NCBI RefSeq assembly: GCF_009674805.1
Contig: NZ_WKKI01000003.1
Location: 1 to 64,000, forward strand
Direction: 5' to 3'
DNA from: Metabacillus lacus
GTDB lineage: Bacteria; Bacillota; Bacilli; Bacillales; Bacillaceae
Length of the DNA: 64,000 nt
How positions within the stretch are numbered: position 1 is the first letter of the stretch; each line of letters begins with the position of its first letter. The position numbers were made by a program, and so were the translations under genes. The notes beneath the pieces are model-generated. The model did not search any database and was not told the DNA's origin. It worked only from the letters and a program-made list of their open reading frames with translations. This document shows positions 39,490-48,245 of this stretch, one piece after another.

Positions 39490-40344
39490 TCAGGTTTCGT
39501 ATGTGTAAAAGCCCCTGCCTGATTTTTTTCCGAGCCAGCCGGCTTTCACATATTTTCTTAACAGCGGGCAGGGCCGGTACTTGTCATCCCCAAAGCCATC
39601 GTGCAGTGTTTCCATGATGTACAGGCAGGTATCCAGTCCGATAAAATCTGCAAGTGTCAGCGGTCCCATTGGATGATTCATCCCAAGCTTCATGACCTCG
39701 TCCACCGCCTCGGGAGCTGCTACTCCTTCATACACCGTATAAATCGCTTCATTGATCATCGGCATCAGAATTCTGTTAGATACAAATCCCGGAAAATCAT
39801 TTACTTCCACAGGAACTTTGCCGAGCTTTTCCGTCATTTCTTCTACAGCCTTATAAACACTGTCTTCTGTCGCAAGCCCCCTGATGATTTCCACAAGCTT
39901 CATGACAGGAACCGGGTTCATAAAATGCATGCCGATCACCTTTTGCGGCCGCTGTGTTGCTGCAGCAATTTCCGTAATGGGCAGAGAAGATGTATTTGTC
40001 GCAAGAATGGTTTTCTTCTGTGCAATATTGTCCAGCTCCGCAAACAGCGCTGACTTTACTTCCATATTCTCAACCGCAGCCTCAATGACCAGGTCTGCAT
40101 TCGCTGCATTTTCAAGATCAGTCGACAAGGACATGCGTGCGAGAATGTCCTCCTTTTCCCCGTCTTCCATGCGTCCCTTATCAACCTGGCGCTGCAGGTT
40201 TTTCCTGATGCCGCTCATACCTCTCTCTGTAAATTCTGGCTTCAAATCATGCAGCACGACTGTATAGCCTGCCTGCGCACATACTTGGGCGATGCCTGAA
40301 CCCATCTGGCCTGCCCCAATGACCATTACGTTTTCAATACTCAT
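39490..40344 (-). CDS. mmgB: 3-hydroxybutyryl-CoA dehydrogenase
   Basis: NAD-dependent oxidation of 3-hydroxyacyl-CoA. 284 residues, single-subunit short type. Rossmann motif VMVIGAGQMGSGIAQVCAQ at residues 6-24. The catalytic His and Glu lie in IGMHFMNPVPVMKLVEII. The C-terminal dimer domain ends in WLGKKSGRGFYTYE. Named by likeness to B. subtilis MmgB; here it lies in the vegetative FadR-type operon, not in the mother-cell mmg operon. Confidence 0.92.
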   Translation of the reverse strand: MSIENVMVIGAGQMGSGIAQVCAQAGYTVVLHDLKPEFTERGMSGIRKNLQRQVDKGRMEDGEKEDILARMSLSTDLENAANADLVIEAAVENMEVKSALFAELDNIAQKKTILATNTSSLPITEIAAATQRPQKVIGMHFMNPVPVMKLVEIIRGLATEDSVYKAVEEMTEKLGKVPVEVNDFPGFVSNRILMPMINEAIYTVYEGVAAPEAVDEVMKLGMNHPMGPLTLADFIGLDTCLYIMETLHDGFGDDKYRPCPLLRKYVKAGWLGKKSGRGFYTYET

Positions 40345-40368
40345 TTTCTTCTCCCCTTTGCCGCTTGA

Positions 40369-41553
40369 TTAGCTGCCTACCTCAATCATGATGGCGTCTC
40401 CCTGTCCTCCGCCGCTGCAAATCGCCGCAATGCCAATTCCGCCGCCCTGGCGCTTTAATTCATGTATGAGCGTGATGATAATTCTTGCTCCACTAGCCCC
40501 GATTGGATGACCAAGCGCCACAGCTCCTCCGTTCACATTCACTTTTTCCGCATCCAGCCCCGAGATCTGGCTGCTTGCCAATGCAACAGCAGCAAATGCT
40601 TCGTTAATCTCAAACAAATCAATTTCATCCGCAGACTTTCCTGTTTTCTTCAGCAGTTCATTGATAACAAGACCTGGTGTTTTCGGAAAATCCTTTGCTT
40701 CCACAGAGACAGCAGCATGGCCAAGAATAACAGCGAGCGGCTCGCGGCCTTCTTTCTCCGCACGTTCTTCACTCATCAAGACAAGTGCAGCTGCGCCGTC
40801 ATTGATGCCGGGTGCATTTCCTGCCGTAATGGTCCCATCATGGTTAAAAACAGGGGACAGCTTTGAAAGGCGTTCAAGGGACGTGTCTTTTCGAGGACCC
40901 TCATCTTCTGTCACCACAATGGGATCTCCTTTCCGCTGCGGAACCTCCACACCTGTTATTTCATCTCGAAAAAGACCGGACTCAACAGCCTTTACCGCCC
41001 GCTGATGGCTTCTCAGCGCCCACTCATCCTGTGCCTCCCTTGAAATATCCAGCTCTTTTGCAGTGCCATTGCCGTAGGTACCCATGTGAACGTTTGTAAA
41101 GCTGCAGGTCAGTCCGTCATGCACCATCAAATCCTTCACAGCACCGTCACCCATTCTCAGCCCCCATCTTGCTTTTGGAAGCAGATAAGGCGCGTTAGAC
41201 ATAGACTCCATTCCTCCGGCTACAATGACTTCTTCGTCGCCTGCCCTGATAATCTGGTCGCCAAGCGTGACGCTGCGCAGTCCTGATGCACATACTTTGT
41301 TAATGGTTTCTGTTTTTACCTCCCAGGGAATGTCGGCGAATCTGGCAGCCTGGCGCGATGGAATCTGCCCCTGACCTCCCTGCAGTACAGATCCCATAAT
41401 CACCTCATCCACTGAATCCGCTGAAACGCCTGCTCTTGAAAGAGCCTCTTTAATGGCTGTTCCTCCGAGCTGCGCGGCAGTTAACGTACTGAGCGCTCCG
41501 CCAAATTTTCCAAAAGGTGTTCTCACTCCGCTTAAAATCACTGTTCTCCCCAT
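40369..41553 (-). CDS. mmgA: Acetyl-CoA C-acetyltransferase (thiolase)
   Basis: Thiolytic cleavage of 3-ketoacyl-CoA, or acetoacetyl-CoA formation. 394 residues from [19 protein letters not shown] (ATG 41551-41553, AGGGGCGG upstream), which is the family N-terminus; a 24-codon upstream extension is unlikely. The nucleophilic cysteine is in [12 protein letters not shown], the second base-pair in [17 protein letters not shown], and the C-terminal cysteine in [15 protein letters not shown]. Between fadF and mmgB in the operon, with a 172-bp gap to fadF. Confidence 0.92.
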   Translation of the reverse strand: MGRTVILSGVRTPFGKFGGALSTLTAAQLGGTAIKEALSRAGVSADSVDEVIMGSVLQGGQGQIPSRQAARFADIPWEVKTETINKVCASGLRSVTLGDQIIRAGDEEVIVAGGMESMSNAPYLLPKARWGLRMGDGAVKDLMVHDGLTCSFTNVHMGTYGNGTAKELDISREAQDEWALRSHQRAVKAVESGLFRDEITGVEVPQRKGDPIVVTEDEGPRKDTSLERLSKLSPVFNHDGTITAGNAPGINDGAAALVLMSEERAEKEGREPLAVILGHAAVSVEAKDFPKTPGLVINELLKKTGKSADEIDLFEINEAFAAVALASSQISGLDAEKVNVNGGAVALGHPIGASGARIIITLIHELKRQGGGIGIAAICSGGGQGDAIMIEVGS

Positions 41554-41725
41554 TTTGACCGCCCCTTTTTGATTTTCTCCGCTTTGCTGCAAAGCTGCAT
41601 TAGCAGTAATAGTAAACGCTTTCAATTACTCCCGATTGAACGCTCGCTCAGCACTGCTGCACAGCAATGCTGCTAACTAAGCGGGGGAGGAAGCTGCATT
41701 CACAGCTCTCCCTCCAGCCTGTTAT

Positions 41726-43840
41726 TTATGAAACGAGTTCCGTCTTTTCTTCCCCTAATACTGCTCTTTCCAGCAGCTCAGCTACATCATAGGTACCAAC
41801 TTCTTCTTCTACTTCCTTCGCCTTGGTACCATCGCTCAGCATGGTCAGGCAGTACGGACAGCCGGAGCTGATGACACTCGGCTGAACAGCCAATGCCTGG
41901 TCAGTTCTGGCCACATTGATCCGTGAGCCCGTATCTTCCTCCATCCACATCAGGCCGCCGCCTGCTCCGCAGCACATTCCATTTTCCCTGTTGCGCTGCA
42001 TCTCTACAAGCTTTACTCCCGGAATCGCTTTTAAAATGTCACGCGGAGGCTCATACACTTCATTGTACCGGCCCAAATAGCAGGAATCATGGAACGTAAT
42101 CGTCTCATTTACTTCGTGCTGAGGCTTTAATTTTCCTTCCTTCACAAGCATCGCAAGCAGTTCTGTATGATGATACACTTCTGCCTCCAGCCCGAAATCA
42201 GGATATTCGTTCTTAAAGATGTTATAGGCATGAGGATCAATTGTCACAATCTTTTTAATGCCGTTTTTCTCGAATTCCTCCACATTTTTCACTGCCAGTT
42301 CCTGAAAAAGAAATTCATTGCCAAGACGGCGAGGCGTATCTCCCGAGTTTTTCTCTTTGTTGCCGAGAATCGCGAATTTGACACCCGCTGTATTAAGAAG
42401 CTTTGCAAATGAAAGAGCAATCTTCTGGCTTCTATTATCGAAAGAGCCCATGGAGCCCACCCAGAACAAATACTCAAATTCTTCTCCCTGCTTAGAAAGC
42501 TCCTTCACTGTCGGAATCTCAACATCTTCACGCGCTTCTCTCCAGGTTTCACGTTCCTTGCGGTTCAGCCCCCAAGGATTTCCCTGTCTTTCAATGTTGG
42601 TCATGGCTCTTTGCGCATCTGCGTCAAGCTTTCCTTCTGTCAGAACCAAATAACGTCTCATATCGATGATTTTGTCTACATGCTCGTTCATCACAGGACA
42701 TTGATCCTCACAGTTTCTGCAGGTAGTACAAGCCCAGATTTCCTCTTCTGTGATGACTTCTCCGATCAGGCTCGGGTTATAGACCAGTGCTGCAGCAGAC
42801 TCCTGTGCGCCCTGCCCGGCAGCAGCAAGTGCAAGCTGATTTCCTTTCGTATGATTGAAAGCAAATCCAGGCACCCATGGAGATTTTTGCGTAACGACCG
42901 CACCTTTATCCGTTAAATGATCGCGAAGCTTCAAAATCAAATCCATCGGCGACAGCATCTTTCCAGTTCCTGTCGCAGGACACATATTTGTGCATCGTCC
43001 GCATTCTACACAGGCATAAAGATCAATCAGCTGCGGCTGTGTAAAATCTTCAATCTTTCCTGCTCCAAAGCTTTCCTGTGTTTCATCCTCAAAATCAATT
43101 TTCCCAAGCTTCCCAGGAGGGGACAGCCTGTTGAAAAAGACGTTGGCAGGCCCTGCAATCAAGTGGGCATGCTTGGATTGAGGCACATACACAAGGAATG
43201 TGAGAAGAATCAGCAGGTGAATCCACCATGCAATGTAAAAGATGACAATCGCTCCGGTTTCCCCGGCAAACCCAAGCAGATATGCAAATGATGAGGCAAT
43301 CGGCTCTGACCACGTTAAGTCATGATTATGCCAGATAAGATTCATTCCGTTCCCAAGCAGAACTGTCAGCATAAGCCCGCCAATAAACAGAAGAACCAGG
43401 CCGGCCTTGAAATTTCTTTTCAGACGGACAAGCTTTTCAATATAGCGGCGGTAAAATGCCCAGACAACTGCTATCAAAATGACAAATGTGACAATCTCCT
43501 GGAAAAATGTAAATGCAGGATACAGCGGCCCCAGCGGAAGATGTGCATCCGGCACAATTCCCTTAATAATGAAATCAAGCGCTCCGAACTGCACCAATAT
43601 GAAGCCGTAAAAAAACATCACGTGTATAATGCCGCTCTTTTTATCCTTCAGCAGCTTTTTCTGGCCAAATACATTGACCCATACCTTTTCAAGACGTGCT
43701 TTTAAGTCCTTATCAAACTCCACTTTTTTACCAAGCCTGATATAGGCCAGCCTTGTCCTGATAAGATACACAAACAGGCTAAGTCCGTAAGCGGTTACAA
43801 TTAAAAAAGCGATTAAATTGATCCAAAGCAGTGCATTCAC
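41726..43840 (-). CDS. fadF: Membrane Fe-S oxidoreductase FadF
   Basis: Probably passes electrons from acyl-CoA dehydrogenase/ETF to the respiratory quinone pool. About 704 residues from the GTG at 43838-43840, where GGGGG lies 8 nt upstream, giving the N-terminus (V)NALLWINLIAF. About five membrane helices cover residues 1-230. Two [4Fe-4S] ferredoxin motifs follow (CVECGRCTNMCP and CTTCRNCEDQCP). The C-terminal half carries heterodisulfide-reductase CCG-type motifs (DSCYLGRYN, MCCGAGGGL, SSGCPYCLTM). First gene of the seven-gene operon. Confidence 0.93.
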   Translation of the reverse strand: MNALLWINLIAFLIVTAYGLSLFVYLIRTRLAYIRLGKKVEFDKDLKARLEKVWVNVFGQKKLLKDKKSGIIHVMFFYGFILVQFGALDFIIKGIVPDAHLPLGPLYPAFTFFQEIVTFVILIAVVWAFYRRYIEKLVRLKRNFKAGLVLLFIGGLMLTVLLGNGMNLIWHNHDLTWSEPIASSFAYLLGFAGETGAIVIFYIAWWIHLLILLTFLVYVPQSKHAHLIAGPANVFFNRLSPPGKLGKIDFEDETQESFGAGKIEDFTQPQLIDLYACVECGRCTNMCPATGTGKMLSPMDLILKLRDHLTDKGAVVTQKSPWVPGFAFNHTKGNQLALAAAGQGAQESAAALVYNPSLIGEVITEEEIWACTTCRNCEDQCPVMNEHVDKIIDMRRYLVLTEGKLDADAQRAMTNIERQGNPWGLNRKERETWREAREDVEIPTVKELSKQGEEFEYLFWVGSMGSFDNRSQKIALSFAKLLNTAGVKFAILGNKEKNSGDTPRRLGNEFLFQELAVKNVEEFEKNGIKKIVTIDPHAYNIFKNEYPDFGLEAEVYHHTELLAMLVKEGKLKPQHEVNETITFHDSCYLGRYNEVYEPPRDILKAIPGVKLVEMQRNRENGMCCGAGGGLMWMEEDTGSRINVARTDQALAVQPSVISSGCPYCLTMLSDGTKAKEVEEEVGTYDVAELLERAVLGEEKTELVS

Positions 43841-43935
43841 TTTATCAGCCCCCATTCTAACGATGTTTCATTGCAAATCCCTTTGTCGTGAATATTGACA
43901 ATGAAAAAATTTTCTGATTATTACTGCTTACTTTC

Positions 43936-43964
43936 ATGATAATAATGAATGAGCATTCAGTCAA
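43936..43964 (-). promoter_or_regulatory. Sigma-A promoter of the fadF operon
   Basis: On the minus strand TTGACT (43959-43964), a 17-nt spacer, then TATCAT (43936-43941). The FadR-type operator fills the -35 and spacer. Confidence 0.7.
43946..43963. promoter_or_regulatory. FadR-type operator
   Basis: TGAATGAGCATTCAGTCA matches the B. subtilis FadR (YsiA) operator TGAATGAnTAnTCATTCA at 14 half-site positions but one. It overlaps the -35 and spacer of the fadF promoter, a position that would block polymerase until long-chain acyl-CoA releases the repressor. Confidence 0.75.
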
Positions 43965-44043
43965 TCTTTTTGTTAAAATCTTCTTTTCATATTTTTTCCT
44001 TCCACCGGCTATGCTAATAACTACTATAACAGGGGGTGAATAA

Positions 44044-45252
44044 GTGATGGTATGGATTGTGGCCGCCCTGATTTTGCTTGTGCTGATCGTGATGATCAGG
44101 CTCGATTTTGTTTACGGGCGAGAGCATCTTCTAAAAAGCTCCATTAACCGAACTTACCCCATACGAAAAAGCGATCTCTCACTTTTTATAGATGGAACAG
44201 ATTTGTATGCTGACTTATTTGATGAAATTCGAAGAAGCACGCATTCCGTTCATGTTCTTTTTTATATCATGCGAAACGATGAAGAAAGCCGGGAATTTCT
44301 TTATTTGCTGAAGCAGAAAGCGGCCGAAGGTGTTAAGGTGCGTTTGCTGCTGGATTATGTGGGTAGTTTTACATTAAAGAGAAAGTATATCAGCCAATTA
44401 AAAGAAAGCGGCGTCCAGTTTCAGTTTGCGCACAAGCCCCGCCTTCCTTTCTTTTTTTACACGCTGCAGGCAAGAAACCACCGGAAAATCACCGTGATTG
44501 ACGGAAAAATCGGTTACCTCGGCGGCTTTAATATTGGAAAGGAATATCTTGGAAAGGATCCCAAGCTCGGGTACTGGCGCGATTATCATTTAAAGGTAAC
44601 CGGCGAAGCTGCCTCTGACCTTCAGGATCTTTTTCTCAAAGATTGGTTTCATGCAGTTGGTACAGAGAACACTATCGCCAATCACCCGCTGTACTTCCCA
44701 TCTCTGGAGGAGGGCAGCAGCAAGGTAAGGGTGGTCCCCACCTTTGCACATCACCTTGAAGCTCTGTTCTTATCATTTATCAAAGAGGCAAAATCCGAAA
44801 TCCATATTTGCACACCATACTTTATTCCAAGTCACACCCTTCATGAAGCGCTGATTACAGCATTAAGAAAAGGCATCAGTGTGAAAATCATGGTGCCAAT
44901 GCGCTCTGATCATCCCGGTGTAAAGGAAGCTTCTTTTCCTTACTATGAAAAGCTACTTGAGGAAGGCTGCGAAATATACCGTTACTACTACGGCTTTTAC
45001 CATGGCAAGGTTATGGTGATTGATGATTCTTTTTGTGATATCGGAACGGCCAATTTTGATAAGCACAGCCTCTACCTGAACGCAGAGGTCAATTTATTGA
45101 TCTTTGACAGAGAATTTATCAGATCTGTGAAAGCAACTATTTTTGAAGACATCAACCGGTCTGAAAGGCTGACGCTGGAATTTTATCATAAAAGATCCTT
45201 ATTAGAACGGCTGAAGGAAAGGGCTGCCGCTGCCATTTCACACTTTTTATAG
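44044..45252 (+). CDS. ywjE: Cardiolipin synthase-type phospholipase D protein (YwjE)
   Basis: Two-HKD phospholipase D family enzyme, probably condensing two phosphatidylglycerol molecules to cardiolipin at the membrane. 402 residues with a single N-terminal membrane helix (about 3-21), as expected for the short YwjE type. The HKD motifs are HRKITVIDGKIGYLGGFN (about 140-157) and HGKVMVIDDSFCDIGTANFD (about 315-334). GTG 44044 and ATG 44047 are both possible starts after AGGGGGTG. Divergent from fadF, the B. subtilis order. Confidence 0.9.
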   Translation: MMVWIVAALILLVLIVMIRLDFVYGREHLLKSSINRTYPIRKSDLSLFIDGTDLYADLFDEIRRSTHSVHVLFYIMRNDEESREFLYLLKQKAAEGVKVRLLLDYVGSFTLKRKYISQLKESGVQFQFAHKPRLPFFFYTLQARNHRKITVIDGKIGYLGGFNIGKEYLGKDPKLGYWRDYHLKVTGEAASDLQDLFLKDWFHAVGTENTIANHPLYFPSLEEGSSKVRVVPTFAHHLEALFLSFIKEAKSEIHICTPYFIPSHTLHEALITALRKGISVKIMVPMRSDHPGVKEASFPYYEKLLEEGCEIYRYYYGFYHGKVMVIDDSFCDIGTANFDKHSLYLNAEVNLLIFDREFIRSVKATIFEDINRSERLTLEFYHKRSLLERLKERAAAAISHFL

Positions 45253-45319
45253 TGTTCTGTCCAAATAAATTCCTGGGATTCTTTACGGTGGGCAAGAAAG
45301 CTCAGCCGTTTCATTCTGA

Positions 45320-45525
45320 GATTACAGGGTACAACTTAGAACATGCTGTGAAATTTGGTTGACAGTTGAGGGTTACACCCTAAAACACACCGTGAAATCT
45401 GGCTGACAGTTGAGGGGTTCAACCTAAAACCGTGAAAGCTGGCTGACAATTGAGGGGTTCAACCTAAAACCGTGAAAGCTGGCTGACAATTGAGGGGTTC
45501 AACCTAAAACACACCTTGAGATCGG
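45320..45525. repeat. Tandem repeat of 40-44 bp near the IS element
   Basis: TGACA(G/A)TTGAGG starts at 45360, 45404, 45444 and 45484 (periods 44, 40, 40), with a decayed copy before 45360. Units share CTAAAAC and CGTGAAA(T/G)CTGGC. The centre of each unit carries a short inverted repeat (AGGGTTACACCCT in one copy, GGTTCAACC in others). Confidence 0.85.
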
Positions 45526-45539
45526 ATTAGGCATCCTTT

Positions 45540-45696
45540 TTGACAGCAGTTGGTCGCCTATCTGATAAATAGGCGTAACATTTCCTCTTATCTTAAAAAT
45601 TTCATAAAAAAAGCCTTATATAACCGGAGACATTCCGCTTATGAGACTGAATTCACAGGAAATGAGGGTATTTCATCAGCTTAACCGGAAAAGTTC
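45540..45696. repeat. Left part of a CGGAA cassette split by the IS element
   Basis: Contains GCCTATnnnnAAATAGGCGTAAC, TAACCGGAGACATTCCGCTTA (about 45624) and the left half TTAACCGGAAAAGTTC (45681-45696), where the IS begins. Confidence 0.75.
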
Positions 45697-45787
45697 GATT
45701 AAGTCCATATAATTGTGTAAAAACAAAAAGGGTATCATCATCCCCATGTTACAATGTTTTCGACCAAGAAAAATTGTACTGGAGGAA

Positions 45788-46960
45788 ATGATGATGACCC
45801 AACTTAATCTTACCGTAAATCTTGAGGATTTAAAAGACCAGCTAATGAATGCTGAGTTAGACTCCGTCTTAAAATCCTCACTCATACTTATCTTGAATCA
45901 AGTGATGGAACAAGAGCGAGATGATCATTTAAATGCTAGCTGGTATGAAAGAACTGAAGGTCGTTCCGATTACAGAAACGGCTATTATGAGCGTGATTTC
46001 TTGATTTCTATCGGGAAAATTAAATTAAAGGTCCCTCGTACGAGGAGTGGTAAGTTTTCCACTTCTGTTTTTGAGAAGTATCAGCGTATCGATCAGGCCT
46101 TTGTCCTTTCTATGATGGAAATGGTAGTCAATGGCGTTTCATCCCGTAACGTAACGAAAATCATAGAACAACTTTGTGGGGAAAGTGTATCTAAATCCCT
46201 GGTTTCAAATATCACAAAAAACCTGGATCCGGTTGTAAATGAGTGGGCTAATCGTCCGCTAAATGTAATGTACTATAAGTATTTATTTGTTGATGCGATG
46301 TACATTAAAGTACGAGAACATCAACGTGTTGTTTCAAAAGCGGTTTATATCGCAATGGGGATAAATGACCAAAACAAACGAGAAATTATCGGATTACGTG
46401 TCGACCACTCTGAATCTAAAGCCAGCTGGACAAAATTTTTTGATATGCTCAAATCTAGAGGACTTCAATCACCTAAGATGATTATTTCAGATGCACATGA
46501 AGGACTCAAAAAGGCCATCCAAGGATCGTTTATAGGTGCAAGCTGGCAACGTTGCACATTTCATTTTAAGCGGAACATCTATGACAGTATGCCTAAGAAA
46601 AATAGTTCGGATGCCAAACACTTACTATTACGGATCTTTGATGCAGCTACACCAGAGGAAGCTCGTGTGTTAAAAAATGTGTTTATTGAAACCTATGAAA
46701 GTCAGAAAGCTTATCAAAAAGCTATTTCCATTCTGGATGATGGCTTTGAAGACGCTATTCAATACATGAATGAGCCGTATAGTTATCATCAGAAGCTTCG
46801 AACCACGAACAACCTGGAACGGTTAAATTCTGAGATTCGGAGAAGAGAAAGGGTTATTAGAATCTTCCCCAATACCCAATCTGCTTTTCGACTAATTGGA
46901 GCTGTATTAATGGACCATGACAAAGCGTTAGATTCAGGAAATAGAAAGTATCTTTATTGA
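45788..46960 (+). CDS. IS256-family transposase
   Basis: About 390 residues, starting at one of three consecutive ATGs (45788-45796) after GGAGG; the third has the best spacing. DDE catalytic residues are visible as VDAMYIKVREH, IISDAHEGLKKA and NNLERLNSEIRRRERVIRIF. The conserved zinc-type/insertion segment CTFHFKRNIYD of the family is also present. Full length and apparently active. The gene's codon use is more AT-rich than the neighbours, as expected for a mobile element. Confidence 0.95.
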   Translation: MMMTQLNLTVNLEDLKDQLMNAELDSVLKSSLILILNQVMEQERDDHLNASWYERTEGRSDYRNGYYERDFLISIGKIKLKVPRTRSGKFSTSVFEKYQRIDQAFVLSMMEMVVNGVSSRNVTKIIEQLCGESVSKSLVSNITKNLDPVVNEWANRPLNVMYYKYLFVDAMYIKVREHQRVVSKAVYIAMGINDQNKREIIGLRVDHSESKASWTKFFDMLKSRGLQSPKMIISDAHEGLKKAIQGSFIGASWQRCTFHFKRNIYDSMPKKNSSDAKHLLLRIFDAATPEEARVLKNVFIETYESQKAYQKAISILDDGFEDAIQYMNEPYSYHQKLRTTNNLERLNSEIRRRERVIRIFPNTQSAFRLIGAVLMDHDKALDSGNRKYLY

Positions 46961-46962
46961 GC

Positions 46963-47006
46963 GCTAGGGGGTAGGTGTGGCCTTAAGGCCACACCTACCC
47001 CCTAGC
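46963..47006. repeat. 44-bp perfect palindrome inside the IS
   Basis: Arms GCTAGGGGGTAGGTGTGGCC plus TT and their exact complement meet at CCTTAAGG with no loop, starting 2 bp after the transposase stop. GC-rich, no T run. Confidence 0.95.
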
Positions 47007-47085
47007 AAAGAGAACCATACTTATCCTGATTAATTTATGTCGAATACATGTAACTAAGTTTTTACACAATATTATGGACTTGACT

Positions 47086-47165
47086 AAAAGTTCCGCTTAT
47101 TTTCCCTAAAAATAGCTGTTTTTTGCAATTAACCGAAATAGTTCCGCTTATTTTTCCCTTGTTTT
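47086..47165. repeat. Right part of the split CGGAA cassette
   Basis: Starts with AAAAGTTCCGCTTATTTTCC (right half of the interrupted palindrome), followed by TTAACCGAAATAGTTCCGCT at about 47130. Confidence 0.75.
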
Positions 47166-47280
47166 CTAAATAAGGCCAATGCCCGCCGCCTTCAGAAACG
47201 TAACCGTTATGGGAAAAGTGAGAGTGGACTGGTCATTTTATTTTATTCTGAATGGTCAACAACTTATAAAGGAGCTTACT

Positions 47281-48237
47281 ATGATTATTCGCTTTGGATA
47301 TGTAGCAAATGCCCTGTCGCTGTGGGAGTGCTCGCCCGCAAAAACAATGACCTTTGCACGATATGAGAAGCTTGAAAGCATCGAGCGCGAAGCAGCATTG
47401 CTTCATGTAACAAAACAAAATCTGGATCATACCCTGCGCATTATTCATTATAATATTGCCCATGAGATTCCTTTATACCGTTTTTCATCCTCCATTGTCC
47501 CCCTCGCCACCCATCCGGAGGTTCTTTGGGATTGGAAAACGCCTTTTAAAAAGGAGTTCAGGGAAATAGGGAATCTTGTGAAAAAGCATGGATTGCGGAC
47601 AAGCTTTCATCCCAATCAATTTACGCTTTTTACAAGTTCTAAAAAGCATATAACAGACAATGCAGTGATGGATATGGTTTACCACTATGATATGCTTGCG
47701 GAAATGGGGCTGGAGAAAGAAGGCATGATCAACATTCATGTTGGCGGCGCCTATGGGGACAAACAATCCTCTATTGAAAAATTTTATGAAAACAGCAAGA
47801 AAATCCCTCGGGAAGTGTATCAGCGGATGACGCTTGAGAATGATGACAAAACCTATACAACTGAGGAAACGTTGGAGGTTTGTGAAAAAGCCGGCGTTCC
47901 CTGCATGTTTGATTATCATCATAAGATTGCCAATAAAGATGATCATGCAGAGCTTCAGGACCTGCTGCCCCGCTTTTTTGCCACATGGGATCATACAGGA
48001 CTGCTGCCTAAAATTCATATTTCTTCACCTAAATCAGAAAAAGAGATTCGCAGCCATGCAGATTATGTGGATCTCGATTTTATCCTCCCTCTGTTTAAAG
48101 CTCTTAAGGAAACAGGGCAGGATGTGGATATGATGATTGAGGCCAAGCAAAAAGACAAATCTCTCCTGAAGCTTGTTGAAGAGATTTCAAAGATTAGAGG
48201 TGTCAAGCGGATTTCGGGAGGCAGCATAGAGTGGTGA
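47281..48237 (+). CDS. uvsE: UV damage endonuclease
   Basis: TIM-barrel, metal-dependent endonuclease nicking DNA 5' to UV photoproducts. 318 residues from [16 protein letters not shown] (ATG 47281, AAAGGAG upstream), the family N-terminus; an earlier in-frame ATG lies in the repeat region. Conserved metal and substrate residues appear in [35 protein letters not shown] and IHISSPK. After cls in B. subtilis order (ywjD); here the IS separates them. Confidence 0.94.
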   Translation: MIIRFGYVANALSLWECSPAKTMTFARYEKLESIEREAALLHVTKQNLDHTLRIIHYNIAHEIPLYRFSSSIVPLATHPEVLWDWKTPFKKEFREIGNLVKKHGLRTSFHPNQFTLFTSSKKHITDNAVMDMVYHYDMLAEMGLEKEGMINIHVGGAYGDKQSSIEKFYENSKKIPREVYQRMTLENDDKTYTTEETLEVCEKAGVPCMFDYHHKIANKDDHAELQDLLPRFFATWDHTGLLPKIHISSPKSEKEIRSHADYVDLDFILPLFKALKETGQDVDMMIEAKQKDKSLLKLVEEISKIRGVKRISGGSIEW

Positions 48238-48245
48238 GGCCCGCC

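Larger units (their letters stand above)
45697..47085 (+). mobile_element. IS256-family insertion sequence, complete
   Basis: 1389 bp. Terminal inverted repeats read AAGTCCATATAATTGTGTAA on the left and AAGTCCATAATATTGTGTAA on the right (reverse complement), very like those of IS256 itself. A perfect 8-bp target duplication AAAAGTTC flanks it at 45689-45696 and 47086-47093. One intact transposase gene. It is inserted in the centre of a CGGAA near-palindrome: removing the element and one duplicate restores TTAACCGGAAAAGTTCCGCT. Confidence 0.95.
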
